Shown in pieces: positions 28,827 to 39,686 of a stretch of 64,000 nucleotides of DNA. The position numbers and the translations under genes are program-made. The stretch comes from Parvibaculum sp. Its GTDB lineage: Bacteria > Pseudomonadota > Alphaproteobacteria > Parvibaculales > Parvibaculaceae. The notes beneath the pieces are model-generated. The model was not told the DNA's origin, searched no databases, and saw only the letters and a program-made list of their open reading frames with translations. The stretch spans positions 1 to 64,000 of the forward strand of contig JAHBYL010000007.1 of the NCBI GenBank assembly GCA_019635955.1, in the 5' to 3' direction. Numbering within the stretch: position 1 is the first letter of the stretch; every line of letters starts with the position of its first letter.

Positions 28827-29966
28827 ATGAAGAATATCGCCGTTCCCCTTGTCGCCGCCCTTCTGCTCGTCCTGCAGGCGTGCGAACCGGCGCCGCCGCG
28901 GACCTCGCCGCCGCCCTCCTCGTCGTCCCCAATGCAGTCCGAGAATATCGCCGCCGTGATCGCGGATATCGAAAGCATGGGAAACCGGCTGAGTTCCGGC
29001 GAGATCGCTGCGGCGCGAACCTTGCCGCACAATATCAATGTGCTGACGCGCGCGATCAATAGCGGCTCATCCGATACGCAGGGGATGGTCATGCTTCGAT
29101 ATTATCGCGGCGTGGCGCGGCAAATGCTTAGCGGGCTCAACCGTGCGCTGGGTCTGCCTGCGGACAGGCAGATGGCAGAAGCGGCGCTGACCGATTTCGA
29201 ATTCGTTGCCAATGCGAAGGATCCGGAGTCGGCGGAGCTGGCAAAGAATGCGCTCTATCTGGCCGGTCAGGGCGCCGCGGGAGAACTTGGCGACCATGCG
29301 CGCTCAATGCGCTATTTCCAGCGCTGCTCCGACATGAAGCATGCAGGATGCCAAGGCGTGATCGCCGGTGCGAAGATCACCGGGACGGCCGGTTTAGCCA
29401 GGGATATTCCGGGCGCGGTGAGACTGCATCAGGAAGCGTTCGCGACGGGGCTGGACTATGGCTGTTCGGGCAGTTTTGCGGCTTATTCGCTTGCCCGGCT
29501 GACGCAGTTCGCAGGCGTCAAGGCGGAGGACAGGTCGTCGCTTGAATGGATGAGGCGGGCGGTCCGACTTGCCGACCAGATGAAAGTGCGCGCCTCCGGT
29601 ATTGACCATTGCGCTGGTAACTTCATGACCGTCTATGAGTATCTGATCCGGCTTGAGGCCGGCGAGCGCGATAATGCGTTGCTGGAGCCGCTCGACAGTC
29701 AAGAAACTCAGGGCGGCTATGCCGCCGTAGTCGTCGACATGCTCGGCTACATCCGGAATGGAACGGGTGAAAGCGCCTATCGGAAAAGCGTAGCAGATTT
29801 ACGTGATGCCGATGCGCGCTGCCAGTTTGCCTTTATCGGCCTTTGGAAGGCTGCAATCTCGAAGCAGACGGCTACCGCGCGTGCCTATCGCGACATGCTC
29901 CAGCAGAATAGCGACGAGCCCTCATGCGGGGAGAATCTGGTTTTCGCCGGCAAATATCTCCGCTGA
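28827..29966 (+). CDS. Putative lipoprotein of unknown function, paralogue B
   Basis: This 379-residue protein is a tandem paralogue of the preceding gene. Shared segments include (D/E)NLAAVIADI / ENIAAVIADI, LPHN(V/I)(D/N)VLTRAI, LRYYRG(L/V)(G/A)RQ(L/M)L, and a cysteine-bearing DMKHAGCQ. The signal ends in the lipobox VLQAC (C18), followed by a Pro/Ser-rich linker. The predicted fold is all-helical and Sel1/TPR-like. No catalytic motif is visible. Conservation of cysteines with paralogue A supports disulfide-stabilised periplasmic domains. Duplication is clear, but divergence is substantial, so it is not recent. Function unknown. Confidence 0.75.
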   Translation: MKNIAVPLVAALLLVLQACEPAPPRTSPPPSSSSPMQSENIAAVIADIESMGNRLSSGEIAAARTLPHNINVLTRAINSGSSDTQGMVMLRYYRGVARQMLSGLNRALGLPADRQMAEAALTDFEFVANAKDPESAELAKNALYLAGQGAAGELGDHARSMRYFQRCSDMKHAGCQGVIAGAKITGTAGLARDIPGAVRLHQEAFATGLDYGCSGSFAAYSLARLTQFAGVKAEDRSSLEWMRRAVRLADQMKVRASGIDHCAGNFMTVYEYLIRLEAGERDNALLEPLDSQETQGGYAAVVVDMLGYIRNGTGESAYRKSVADLRDADARCQFAFIGLWKAAISKQTATARAYRDMLQQNSDEPSCGENLVFAGKYLR

Positions 29967-30008
29967 TCTGGGCCCCAAAGTCCCTTCCCTTCGGCCCCAT
30001 GATCGGAT

Positions 30009-30060
30009 AGACAATGCCAAAGCCCCCGGCCGAAAGGCCAAGGGGGCTTTCGGCTTGTCT
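30009..30060. other. Long GAAA-loop hairpin upstream of purA
   Basis: About 22 base pairs form with two single-base bulges and two unpaired A. AGACAA (30009-30014) pairs with TTGTCT (30055-30060), GCC with GGC, AAAGCCCCC (30019-30027) with GGGGGCTTT (30042-30050), and GGCC with GGCC around a GAAA loop. No T-run follows on either strand, so it is not a textbook terminator. It may end the lipoprotein transcript factor-dependently, or lie in the purA leader. Confidence 0.6.
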
Positions 30061-30118
30061 GGGGTCCGTTTATGGACCGGCCTCCGGCGGGCGCTCATTT
30101 CCTAAGGCATTGAATAAT

Positions 30119-31411
30119 ATGGCAAATGTGGCAGTAGTCGGCTCCCAGTGGGGAGACGAGGGCAAGGGCAAGATCGTGGATTGGCTCAGCGAGCGCGCCG
30201 ATGTCGTGGTGCGTTTCCAGGGCGGGCACAATGCGGGCCATACGCTGGTGATCGATGGGATTACCTACAAGCTCTCGCTGCTGCCGTCGGGCATCGTGCG
30301 GCCGGGCAAGCTCTCCATTCTCGGCAATGGCGTGGTGCTGGACCCCTGGGCCTTTGCGAAGGAAGTGGACGAGATCGCCTCCAAGGGCGTGAAGGTGACG
30401 CCGGAGAACCTGAAGATTGCCGAAAACGCGACGTTGATCCTTCCCGTGCACCGCGAGCTCGACGAGATGCGCGAAAGCGCCAATTCCGGCGTCAAGATCG
30501 GCACGACAAAGCGCGGCATTGGCCCGGCCTATGAGGACAAGGCAGGCCGCCGCGCCATTCGCGTGATCGACCTTGCCGATCCGGCCTCGCTCGCCGTGAA
30601 GGTGGAAGGGCTCCTCGCGCATCACAATGCGCTGCGCCGCGGCAACCGGCTCGAGGAATTCGACGCGGCGCCCATCGTTCAGGCCCTTCTCGAGATTGCG
30701 CCGCGAATCCTGCCTTTCGCGGCGCCCGTCTGGCGCGTGCTCGACGAGGCGAAACGCGAGGGCCAGCGCATCCTCTTCGAAGGCGCGCAGGGGACCATGC
30801 TCGATGTCGATCACGGCACCTATCCCTTCGTCACCTCGTCCAACACAGTCGCGGGGCAGGCGGCGGGGGGCTCGGGCGTCGGCCCCGGCGCCATCGGCTA
30901 TGTGCTCGGCATCACCAAGGCCTATACGACGCGCGTCGGCGAGGGCCCGTTCCCGACCGAGCTGACGGATGAGGTGGGTCAGCGGCTCGGCGAGCGCGGC
31001 CATGAATTCGGCACCGTCACGGGCCGCAAGCGGCGCTGCGGATGGTTCGATGCCGTGATGGTGCGGCAGGCGATCCGCACCGGCGGCATCACCGGCATCG
31101 CGCTGACGAAGCTCGATGTGCTCGACGGTTTCGACGAGATCAAGGTCTGCGTCGCCTATGAGATGGACGGGAAGCGGCTCGACTATTTCCCCGCCGGCAA
31201 GGAAGCGCAGGCCAAGGTCACGCCCGTCTACGAAACGCTCGAAGGCTGGCAGGGCAGCACGCAGGGCGCGCGCTCCTGGGCGCAGCTTCCGGCGGCGGCC
31301 GTCAAATATGTGCGTTATGTGGAAGAGCTGATCGAGGCGCCGGTGGCGCTTCTCTCCACCTCGCCCGACCGCGAAGATACGATCCTGATGACGGACCCGT
31401 TCGCGGATTGA
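30119..31411 (+). CDS. purA: Adenylosuccinate synthetase PurA
   Basis: PurA joins IMP and aspartate using GTP to make adenylosuccinate in AMP synthesis. The 430-residue protein starts [21 protein letters not shown] with the P-loop-like GDEGKGK. The active-site segment [10 protein letters not shown], the motif [14 protein letters not shown] and the GTP-binding TKLDVLDGF region follow. The ATG at 30119 is set by family alignment. An in-frame start 105 bases upstream encodes unrelated residues within the hairpin region. A strong bidirectional terminator follows. Confidence 0.98.
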   Translation: MANVAVVGSQWGDEGKGKIVDWLSERADVVVRFQGGHNAGHTLVIDGITYKLSLLPSGIVRPGKLSILGNGVVLDPWAFAKEVDEIASKGVKVTPENLKIAENATLILPVHRELDEMRESANSGVKIGTTKRGIGPAYEDKAGRRAIRVIDLADPASLAVKVEGLLAHHNALRRGNRLEEFDAAPIVQALLEIAPRILPFAAPVWRVLDEAKREGQRILFEGAQGTMLDVDHGTYPFVTSSNTVAGQAAGGSGVGPGAIGYVLGITKAYTTRVGEGPFPTELTDEVGQRLGERGHEFGTVTGRKRRCGWFDAVMVRQAIRTGGITGIALTKLDVLDGFDEIKVCVAYEMDGKRLDYFPAGKEAQAKVTPVYETLEGWQGSTQGARSWAQLPAAAVKYVRYVEELIEAPVALLSTSPDREDTILMTDPFAD

Positions 31412-31435
31412 TCGTCGGGCGGCGGTAAAAGCAAA

Positions 31436-31462
31436 AAGGCGCCGGAAATTCCGGCGCCTTTC
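31436..31462. terminator. Bidirectional terminator between purA and MAPEG gene
   Basis: An 11-bp perfect stem, AAAGGCGCCGG (31436-31446) with CCGGCGCCTTT (31452-31462), has T-rich sequence (CTTTC) after it on the plus strand. On the minus strand it is followed by TTTTGC. It separates the convergent purA and MAPEG genes. Confidence 0.9.
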
Positions 31463-31482
31463 TTTCTTGCGTGAGGCGAAAC

Positions 31483-31887
31483 TTACATGGCCGCTTGCAG
31501 CAGCGCGACGAAGACCATGCCATAGCCGATCACGCCGCCGAGCCATGCAATGGTGCGGATGCCGCCTGCCGTCAGGCCCGCCACATAGATGATCGCATAG
31601 AGCACGCGGGCGATGATGAAAATCTGCGCGCCGAGCACACTGAGCGACGAGCTGCCGCCGATCATGACGAGCGGGATCGCGAAGCAGGCATAGATCAGCA
31701 GGTTTTCGAGATGGTTGAGATAGGCGCGCCGCGCGCGTCCGCCCCAGCCGGTCGTAGTTGCGGGCTGATCGCGATTGCCGATGCCCCAGGGCATGCCCAT
31801 GGCCTTCACGTTGGCATTGGCCGACATCACGATCAGAATGAATAGAAGCAGGCCGCCCCAGACGAGCGACCAAAGTTCCACCGACAT
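31483..31887 (-). CDS. MAPEG-family membrane protein (copy 1)
   Basis: MAPEG proteins are small four-helix membrane proteins that include microsomal glutathione transferases. Bacterial copies are mostly uncharacterised. This 134-residue protein has four predicted helices, beginning SLVWGGLLLFILIVMSANAN and ending GVIGYGMVFVALLQAA. The helix-2 signature RRAYLNHLENLLIYACFAI (R-x2-N-x2-E-N) is the family fingerprint for the glutathione-contacting region. Two other MAPEG genes occur in this window (32010-32426 and 44498-44908). It converges with purA across a terminator. Confidence 0.87.
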   Translation of the reverse strand: MSVELWSLVWGGLLLFILIVMSANANVKAMGMPWGIGNRDQPATTTGWGGRARRAYLNHLENLLIYACFAIPLVMIGGSSSLSVLGAQIFIIARVLYAIIYVAGLTAGGIRTIAWLGGVIGYGMVFVALLQAAM

Positions 31888-32009
31888 GGGTTTCCTCCCC
31901 GGTTGGTTGCCACCGGAGAAAGCCTACGCCCGATTCGGGCATCCCGCATCCGGAACTTCATCCGTAGACTGATTCGTTTCAAGCTGACGCAAGCGCGAAT
32001 CGTTTCATT

Positions 32010-32426
32010 TCATTCCATCAGCACGGTGAGAAGCGCCCTGTCGAAGAGCGGCACCATGCAGAGCACGATGCCAATGGTTGCAACCTGCCAGATGAAGGTG
32101 CGTATCCAGGGAAGGCCCGCGGCATAGGCGGGGAGATAGCCGAGGCGGGCCCAGAAATAGACCTGGGCGCCGATCTCGCTCCACTGGTTCGATCGTTCCG
32201 TGGCATAAACCGCCAATACAACGGCGGCGAAGATCGGGAATGTTTCGAGGAAGTTCCGGAGCGCGCGCTCCATGCGGCCTGCAAGGCCGGTGGCCGGCCG
32301 GTGCTCGTCCCGCGCGCCCACCGTGTAGGCGTTCCCCACCTGCGCCTTGAAGGCAAAACTCTGTGCGCCGACTTGCACAAGGCCGAGCACAGCGGCCCAG
32401 AACAGCATGGCGATTTCGACGGTCAT
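32010..32426 (-). CDS. MAPEG-family membrane protein (copy 2)
   Basis: This 138-residue four-helix protein matches the MAPEG family. Its N-terminal helix is IAMLFWAAVLGLVQVGAQSF. The signature GRMERALRNFLETFPIFAAVVL carries N/E/F at the positions of the family motif. A third helix contains YFWARLGYLPAYAAGLP. The sequence ERSNQWSEIGAQVYFWAR is typical of bacterial eicosanoid/glutathione-metabolism MAPEG members. It lies 122 bases upstream of the first copy on the same strand, and the two are diverged, so the duplication is old or they have separate origins. Function is unknown. Confidence 0.87.
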   Translation of the reverse strand: MTVEIAMLFWAAVLGLVQVGAQSFAFKAQVGNAYTVGARDEHRPATGLAGRMERALRNFLETFPIFAAVVLAVYATERSNQWSEIGAQVYFWARLGYLPAYAAGLPWIRTFIWQVATIGIVLCMVPLFDRALLTVLME

Positions 32427-32505
32427 GGGCTCCCCCTTCGCTGTTTCGCTAAAGTCTAGCCGATCTTTCCTTTACCTGCGCAGCTGCCGGAGTCACACTC
32501 CCGGT

Positions 32506-32604
32506 AACCGAGGGGGGCCGACGGCAGTCGGCTGAGATGAGCCTGATACCGGCTCACCACCCTTAGAACCTGATCCGGGTCATGCCGGCGAAGGGACGGG
32601 TTGT
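32506..32604 (+). promoter_or_regulatory. TPP riboswitch (THI element)
   Basis: The conserved aptamer cores are unmistakable. GGCTGAGATGAG at about 32530 is followed by ACCCTTAGAACCTGATCCGG and then CATGCCGGCGAAGGGA at 32581-32596. Flanking AACC and GGTT sequences form the P1 stem. TPP binding to this class usually switches off thiamine-synthesis genes. Here it precedes two small membrane-protein genes and thiC on the same strand. Boundaries are approximate. Confidence 0.97.
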
Positions 32605-32658
32605 TCGTTGCCGTTTGCGCCCGTCCTCTGCCGTCCATGCCCCGCCATTGCGGGAGGG
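32594..32658 (+). promoter_or_regulatory. Expression platform of the TPP riboswitch
   Basis: GGACGGG (32594-32600), which overlaps the aptamer's 3' P1 strand, can pair with CCCGTCC (32620-32626), giving an alternative to the closed aptamer. A second hairpin, CCCGC (32641-32645) with GCGGG (32650-32654), abuts and partly covers the GGGAGGG Shine-Dalgarno of the first gene. With no T-run present, control is probably at translation initiation. The pairing scheme is my reading, untested. Confidence 0.5.
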
Positions 32659-32662
32659 ATGG

Positions 32663-33040
32663 ATGATTTTCTGGCGATATCTTGCCGTTTTCCTCGGCTT
32701 GCTGCTGATGGGCGGTGAGCTTTACCGCAGTTGGGGTATGGGCCGGCCGCTCGTTTTCGTGCTCGACGATTTCTGCATCGGCATACCCCTCGTCGTTACT
32801 GGCTTGCTGATGGCGAAGGACACGTTTGCGCGCCGCGCCGCCTTTGCGGGCGCCTGGGGCGCGACGGCCGGCATGCTTTATCCGAGCTTTTTCGGCAAGC
32901 TGATCGAGCCGACACCGGAGGGTGTCGCCACGACCAACATCCCCTTCGATCTGTTGACCGCGATCATCGGCATCATCTTTGCGCTGTCGCTTGCCGGTCT
33001 CATCGCCAGCGTGGCGCTGAAGCAGCGCCCCGCTTCCTGA
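32663..33040 (+). CDS. Unknown four-helix membrane protein, TPP-riboswitch gene 1
   Basis: I recognise no family for this 125-residue protein. It has four predicted membrane helices: RYLAVFLGLLLMGGELY, FVLDDFCIGIPLVVTGLLM, AFAGAWGATAGMLYPSFFG, and LLTAIIGIIFALSLAGLIASVA. The acidic pair DD in helix 2 is unusual for a membrane segment and may bind a ligand or proton. It starts 58 bases after the TPP riboswitch with GGGAGGG 4 bases before the ATG. It is followed by another small membrane protein and thiC, so thiamine status should control it. Transport of thiamine or a precursor is an inference from context only. Confidence 0.8.
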   Translation: MIFWRYLAVFLGLLLMGGELYRSWGMGRPLVFVLDDFCIGIPLVVTGLLMAKDTFARRAAFAGAWGATAGMLYPSFFGKLIEPTPEGVATTNIPFDLLTAIIGIIFALSLAGLIASVALKQRPAS

Positions 33041-33069
33041 AGCACAAGCCCAGGCAAAGGAGCGACGCC

Positions 33070-35339
<2,270 letters not shown>

Positions 35340-35346
35340 ATTCCGC

Positions 35347-35877
35347 ATGGCTTTCCGGCGAAACACGCGCGGCGAGAAGCTGCCGGATGTTCTCGTGCCC
35401 GGCCTCGATGTCGTGTTCACGGGCACGGCGCCGTCGCGGCGCTCCGCCGCGCTCGGCGCCTATTATGCGCATCCGGGCAACCGCTTCTGGCCGGCGCTGC
35501 ATGAAGCGGGTTTCACGCCGCGCCTCTATGAGCCGCATGAATATGCGGGGCTCCTTCATCTCGGCATCGGCTTTACCGATCTCGCCAAGCGCGCGTCCGG
35601 CATGGATCACGAAATCGACCCTGAGCTTTATGAGGTTGAGCGGTTCGAGGCCGAGATGCGCCGCTGCCGCCCGCGCGCGGTCGCCTTCACGTCGAAGAAG
35701 GCGGCAAGCGTCTGGATGGGCGTGCCGACCACGCGCATCCAGTATGGCCATCAGCGGCGTGTACCGGATTTCCCGGAAGTCTTCGTGCTTTCCTCGCCCT
35801 CCGGCGCCGCGCGCGGCAGCTGGACCATCGAGCCCTGGGCGGCGCTGGCACGGTTCCTTGGGCGGGGGAAGGTTTAG
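35347..35877 (+). CDS. Mug/TDG-like uracil-DNA glycosylase superfamily protein
   Basis: This 176-residue protein aligns with mismatch-specific DNA glycosylase Mug along its length. DVVFTGTAPSRRSA matches Mug motif 1, AHPGNRFWPALHEAGFTPR matches the AHPANRFW region, and VLSSPSGAARG matches motif 2. The usual catalytic Asn in GINPG is replaced by Ala (GTAPS). The motif-2 NPSG is SPSG. Ala at that position occurs in family-5 UDGs, so activity may be retained with a different mechanism or altered specificity. The gene starts 8 bases after thiC, so it may be transcribed from the riboswitch operon without any functional link. Confidence 0.82.
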   Translation: MAFRRNTRGEKLPDVLVPGLDVVFTGTAPSRRSAALGAYYAHPGNRFWPALHEAGFTPRLYEPHEYAGLLHLGIGFTDLAKRASGMDHEIDPELYEVERFEAEMRRCRPRAVAFTSKKAASVWMGVPTTRIQYGHQRRVPDFPEVFVLSSPSGAARGSWTIEPWAALARFLGRGKV

Positions 35878-35972
35878 GAGTGCGTCAACGCAGGCCCGTC
35901 ACTGAGGGGAACGCCACAGGCGCGACAAAGCAATCCCAGGGGCGGCAGGCTCGTGTAGCTGTCGCGGTGTGC

Positions 35973-36629
35973 TCAAGTCGAGCGCGATCGGGATTTCGCG
36001 ACGGGCTGCGAGGCGGGTTCTTTCCAGCGATTGCGGCTTCGCTTGTAGCGTTCCTGATACGCACGCCGCTGCTTTGCGATTTCGTACAGGACAATACCGG
36101 TGGTCGTGCCGAGATTGAGGCTTTCGATGATGCCGTACATTGGAATGTTGACGCAGAACTCGGCCTCCGACACGGCCAGATCGCTGATCCCGCTACTCTC
36201 GCTGCCGAACCAGACGGCTAGGCGTGTCGGTACTGTGTAATTGGCCTCGTGCAGGACGACGTTGGTCTTTCCCTTCATGTGCGGTGATGTGACGATTGAG
36301 ACATATCGATTTCGCCGCAGATGTGCCAGGCAGGCTTCGGTGCTGTCGAACCGCTTGACGAAACTCCATTGCACTGCCGAGGCTGACGTCTTTGTGAGCG
36401 ACTTTCTATCGCGCATGTCCTGCCATTCGTCCGGCAGCCTGCCATGTGGATCGACGACATAGGCCTTCTCCACGCCGAGAGCGTTGACGTTGCGGATCAC
36501 TGTTCCGATGTTCCTGATGTCGCTGGGATTTTCCAGGACTGCAATCAAGTTCTTGCAGCGATGCAACTTGATCTGGTCGGCGCGGCGGCGAAGCGGCGTT
36601 TTGCTTTTTGGTGTTTCGTCTGCTTCCAT
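35973..36629 (-). CDS. SpoU/TrmH-family RNA 2'-O-methyltransferase
   Basis: The 218-residue protein shows the three SPOUT motifs. These are ENPSDIRNIGTVIRNVNALGV near residue 33, WFGSESSGISDLAVSEAEF near 140, and VNIPMYGIIESLNLGTTTGIVLYE near 160, which forms the trefoil knot that binds SAM. It resembles TrmH, which methylates G18 of tRNA, more than rRNA-specific RlmB because no extra N-terminal domain is present. The Arg/Lys-rich C-terminal tail could contact RNA. Codon use looks somewhat less GC-biased than its neighbours. It is immediately downstream (6 bases) of the amidohydrolase gene on the same strand. Confidence 0.88.
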   Translation of the reverse strand: MEADETPKSKTPLRRRADQIKLHRCKNLIAVLENPSDIRNIGTVIRNVNALGVEKAYVVDPHGRLPDEWQDMRDRKSLTKTSASAVQWSFVKRFDSTEACLAHLRRNRYVSIVTSPHMKGKTNVVLHEANYTVPTRLAVWFGSESSGISDLAVSEAEFCVNIPMYGIIESLNLGTTTGIVLYEIAKQRRAYQERYKRSRNRWKEPASQPVAKSRSRST

Positions 36630-36635
36630 CTCCGA

Positions 36636-38381
36636 TCAAGCCGCCGTACTTTCTGCCTTTGCCTTCCCCTGCACCCCGCGGATGAGACGGCCCGGCAGTT
36701 CGCCGGTCGGCTCGTCGTTCTCTGCCACCACGACGCCTGAAAGCACGGTCGCGCGATAGCCTTTCGCGCCCTGCCAGAGGCGGCGGCCGCCGGCCGGCAG
36801 GTCGAAGCGCATTTCTGGATGGGTGAAGGAAAGGTTCTCGAAGTCGATCACGTTCAGATCGGCCTTCATGCCGGGCTTCAGCACGCCCCGGTCGTAAAGC
36901 CCGTATTGCTCCGCCGTGTCCTTCGTCTGGATGCGGATGATCTCCTCGATCGGGAGCTTCGGGCCCCGCGTGCGGTCGCGCGCCCAGTGCGTCAACATGA
37001 AGGTCGGCGTACCGCCATCGCAGATCGCGCCGACATGCGCGCCGCCATCGGCGAGGCTGATGCCGGTCTGCGGGTGGCGCAGCGTCTCCTCGATCGCGGT
37101 GTAGTCATTGGTCGAATAGCCGAAGAGCGGGAAATAAATCAGCGCCTGCCCGTTGTTCAGCATCATCGCGTCATAGGCGACTTCCGTGGGGCTTTTGCCC
37201 AGCCGCTTCGCAAGGGCGGCGACGCTGTCATCCGGCGAGGGCTCGTAATTCTCCCGCTCGCCCATCGGATACATCTTGTGGAAGGAGGTTGTGATGAACT
37301 GGCCGAAGGCGCCGAGCTTGTCGATGTTCTTTCCGCCGGTGATTTCCGCGCGCACGGCAGGGTCCTTCAGCCTTTCCAGCCGCTCCGCGAAAGGCATCTG
37401 CGCATAGGGGCGGTATTCCGGGAAGCCCATGAAGGGATGCACGGAAGTCTGCCAGCCCATGAGCAGGCCCACAGGCCGCCCCGAATGCTGGCCGCGAATA
37501 TTGGTCACGCCGTCGGCACGGGCGCGGTCGAGATGGGCGAGCATCTTTTTATAAAGGTCCGGCGCCTCGTCGATCTGCTGCACCTGGAAGGTGACCATGC
37601 GGCCGGTCTCCTTCGCCATTTTCAGCATCCAGTCGAATTCTTTTTCCATCTCGCGGTGCGTCGCTGCGATCTGGAAGACGCCGCTCCCATGCGCCTTCAG
37701 CGCATCCGCGATGCCGAAGAGTTCGTCATTGGCGGCGAGCGTGCCGGGCACCGGGTCGCCTTTCAGCGTGTTGTGGAGATCGGTTCGCGAGGTCGAGAAG
37801 CCGAGCGCGCCTGCCTGCATCGCCTCGTAGGTGAGGTCGCGCATCCTGGCGATGTCGTCCGGCGTCGCGGGCTCATTGTCGATGCCGCGACTTCCCATGA
37901 CATAGACGCGGAGCGCGCAATGCGGCATATGCGTGCCGATATCGGCGGCGAAGCGGCGCTTGTCCAGCGCGTCGAGGAATTCGGGGAAGCTCTCCCATTC
38001 CCATTTGATGCCTTCATGCATCGCCGCGCCCGGAATGTCTTCCACCGCTTCCATGAGGTCGATGAGTTCGCCCCGCGCTTCGGGCTTCACCGGTGCGAAG
38101 CCGACGCCGCAATTGCCCATCACCACCGTCGTCACGCCATGCTGCGAGGAGGGGGTGAGCCAGGGGTCCCAGGTCGCCTGCGCATCGTAATGGGTGTGAA
38201 TGTCGACAAAGCCCGGCGTGACGAGGAGGCCCTTCGCGTCGATCTCGCGCCGGCCCTTGCCCTCCACGCGGCCAACGGCGCTGATGGTGCCGCCATCGAT
38301 CGCCACATCGCCGGTGAAGGGCTTGCCACCCGTTCCATCCACGATGGTGCCGGCGCGGATCACGAGGTCATGCTCAGCCAT
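36636..38381 (-). CDS. D-aminoacylase-like amidohydrolase
   Basis: This 581-residue metal-dependent hydrolase of the amidohydrolase-3 group resembles N-acyl-D-amino-acid deacylases. The N-terminal small beta domain (LVIRAGTIVDGTGGKPFTGDVAIDGGTI) leads to the metal motif GFVDIHTHYDAQATWDP. Further motifs are VVMGNCGVGFAPVKP (a Cys used by D-aminoacylase for zinc), RGQHSGRPVG and LADGGAHVG. It has no signal peptide. The substrate may be an N-acyl-D-amino acid or a related cyclic amide. The length exceeds classic D-aminoacylase by about 100 residues, which is common in the uncharacterised subgroup. Confidence 0.87.
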   Translation of the reverse strand: MAEHDLVIRAGTIVDGTGGKPFTGDVAIDGGTISAVGRVEGKGRREIDAKGLLVTPGFVDIHTHYDAQATWDPWLTPSSQHGVTTVVMGNCGVGFAPVKPEARGELIDLMEAVEDIPGAAMHEGIKWEWESFPEFLDALDKRRFAADIGTHMPHCALRVYVMGSRGIDNEPATPDDIARMRDLTYEAMQAGALGFSTSRTDLHNTLKGDPVPGTLAANDELFGIADALKAHGSGVFQIAATHREMEKEFDWMLKMAKETGRMVTFQVQQIDEAPDLYKKMLAHLDRARADGVTNIRGQHSGRPVGLLMGWQTSVHPFMGFPEYRPYAQMPFAERLERLKDPAVRAEITGGKNIDKLGAFGQFITTSFHKMYPMGERENYEPSPDDSVAALAKRLGKSPTEVAYDAMMLNNGQALIYFPLFGYSTNDYTAIEETLRHPQTGISLADGGAHVGAICDGGTPTFMLTHWARDRTRGPKLPIEEIIRIQTKDTAEQYGLYDRGVLKPGMKADLNVIDFENLSFTHPEMRFDLPAGGRRLWQGAKGYRATVLSGVVVAENDEPTGELPGRLIRGVQGKAKAESTAA

Positions 38382-38538
38382 GGCGCCAATTCTCCCTGAA
38401 TTTCCTGTTCTTTCGTCACAGTTTGCCCGGCGGGGGCGGCGAGGGCAAGGTAGCCGCGGCCCGTGCCTCTGGCGATATTGGTTCTTGGCGCGCAGGCGCT
38501 GCCCGCTTCAAATACGGCTTTCTAAAACGAGGTCCGAA

Positions 38539-38952
38539 ATGTCCAGCGACGATGCAGTGCGCGCTGCTGCCAATCTTGCCGTTGTACGGCGTTATGTCGA
38601 GGCGTGGAAAAGTGGCGATCTCGCCGCCATCTTCGAGTGCTACCACTCCGATTTTACGCTCCATTATGGCGGCAATCACTCGCTCGCCGGCACGCATACG
38701 GGTAAACCGGCGGCGCTCGCGGCGCTTGCCGAATTCAGCAAGCGCACCGGACGGAAGCTGTTGTCGATCGTCGACGTCATGGCAGGGCCGGAGCGCGCCG
38801 CCGTGATCGCGCGTGAGCATTTCGATAACGGAACACTGACAGCCGATGTCGAGCGCGTGCTGGTCTACCGGATTGCGGACGGATTTTTCCGAGAATGTTG
38901 GCTTTACGACGCCGACCAGCCGCTGATCGACCGGTTTCTTGCGGTTTCGTGA
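38539..38952 (+). CDS. SnoaL-like / NTF2-fold protein
   Basis: This 137-residue protein fits the NTF2-like SnoaL/ketosteroid-isomerase superfamily. An N-terminal helix pair ([33 protein letters not shown]) leads into a curved sheet ([32 protein letters not shown]). The superfamily is functionally diverse and no catalytic pair can be assigned confidently. The ATG at 38539 has ACGAGG just upstream, and longer in-frame starts lack one. It stands alone, divergent from the D-aminoacylase-like gene and 77 bases ahead of msrA. Confidence 0.8.
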   Translation: MSSDDAVRAAANLAVVRRYVEAWKSGDLAAIFECYHSDFTLHYGGNHSLAGTHTGKPAALAALAEFSKRTGRKLLSIVDVMAGPERAAVIAREHFDNGTLTADVERVLVYRIADGFFRECWLYDADQPLIDRFLAVS

Positions 38953-39029
38953 TCCTCAGGCCGGGCGGCCTTTTGCGGGGGGCGCGGAAACCCCATATAC
39001 TTGGCCAAACCCCAACAATGGGAGGCCCC

Positions 39030-39686
39030 ATGTTCAACCTCCGCAAGAAGACCGAAATGCCGGCGCCGCATGAGGCGCTGCCGGGCCGCGACTTCGCCAT
39101 CCCGACGGCCAGTCGCCACTTCGTGAACGGAGCCGCGCTCAAGGGCCCTTATCCCGAAGGCATGGAAACCGCCATGTTCGGGCTCGGCTGCTTCTGGGGC
39201 GCCGAGCGCAAGTTCTGGCAGGTGCCGGGTGTGCACGTTACGGCGGTGGGCTATGCGGCGGGCCTCACGCCGAACCCCACCTATGAGGAAGTCTGTTCGG
39301 GCCGCACGGGACATAATGAAGTCGTGCTCGTCGTCTACGATCCGGCGAAGGTTTCTTATGAGACGCTGCTCAAGACCTTCTGGGAAAGTCACGATCCGAC
39401 ACAGGGCATGCGCCAGGGCAACGATATCGGCACGCAGTACCGCTCCGGCATCTATGTGACGAGCGACAGCCAGCGCAAGGCGGCGGAGGCTTCCAGGGCC
39501 GCGTATGAGGCCGCGCTCGCGAAGCAGGGCTATGGCGCCATCACGACCGAAATTCTCGACGCGCCGGACTTTTACTTCGCCGAGGATTATCATCAGCAAT
39601 ATCTCGCGAAGAATCCGAACGGCTATTGCGGGCTCGGCGGCACGGGCATCGCCTGTCTCATCGGCACAGGGGTGAGCGCGGCCTAG
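39030..39686 (+). CDS. msrA: Peptide methionine-S-sulfoxide reductase MsrA
   Basis: MsrA reduces methionine-S-sulfoxide in proteins with thioredoxin as electron donor. The 218-residue protein carries the catalytic motif GCFWGAE (Cys near residue 52) and the family segments [45 protein letters not shown] and [18 protein letters not shown]. The last contains the resolving cysteine. About 45 extra N-terminal residues match a common bacterial subgroup. GGGAGG lies 4 bases before the ATG. Its TAG stop overlaps the convergent permease stop inside a CTAG. Confidence 0.96.
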   Translation: MFNLRKKTEMPAPHEALPGRDFAIPTASRHFVNGAALKGPYPEGMETAMFGLGCFWGAERKFWQVPGVHVTAVGYAAGLTPNPTYEEVCSGRTGHNEVVLVVYDPAKVSYETLLKTFWESHDPTQGMRQGNDIGTQYRSGIYVTSDSQRKAAEASRAAYEAALAKQGYGAITTEILDAPDFYFAEDYHQQYLAKNPNGYCGLGGTGIACLIGTGVSAA

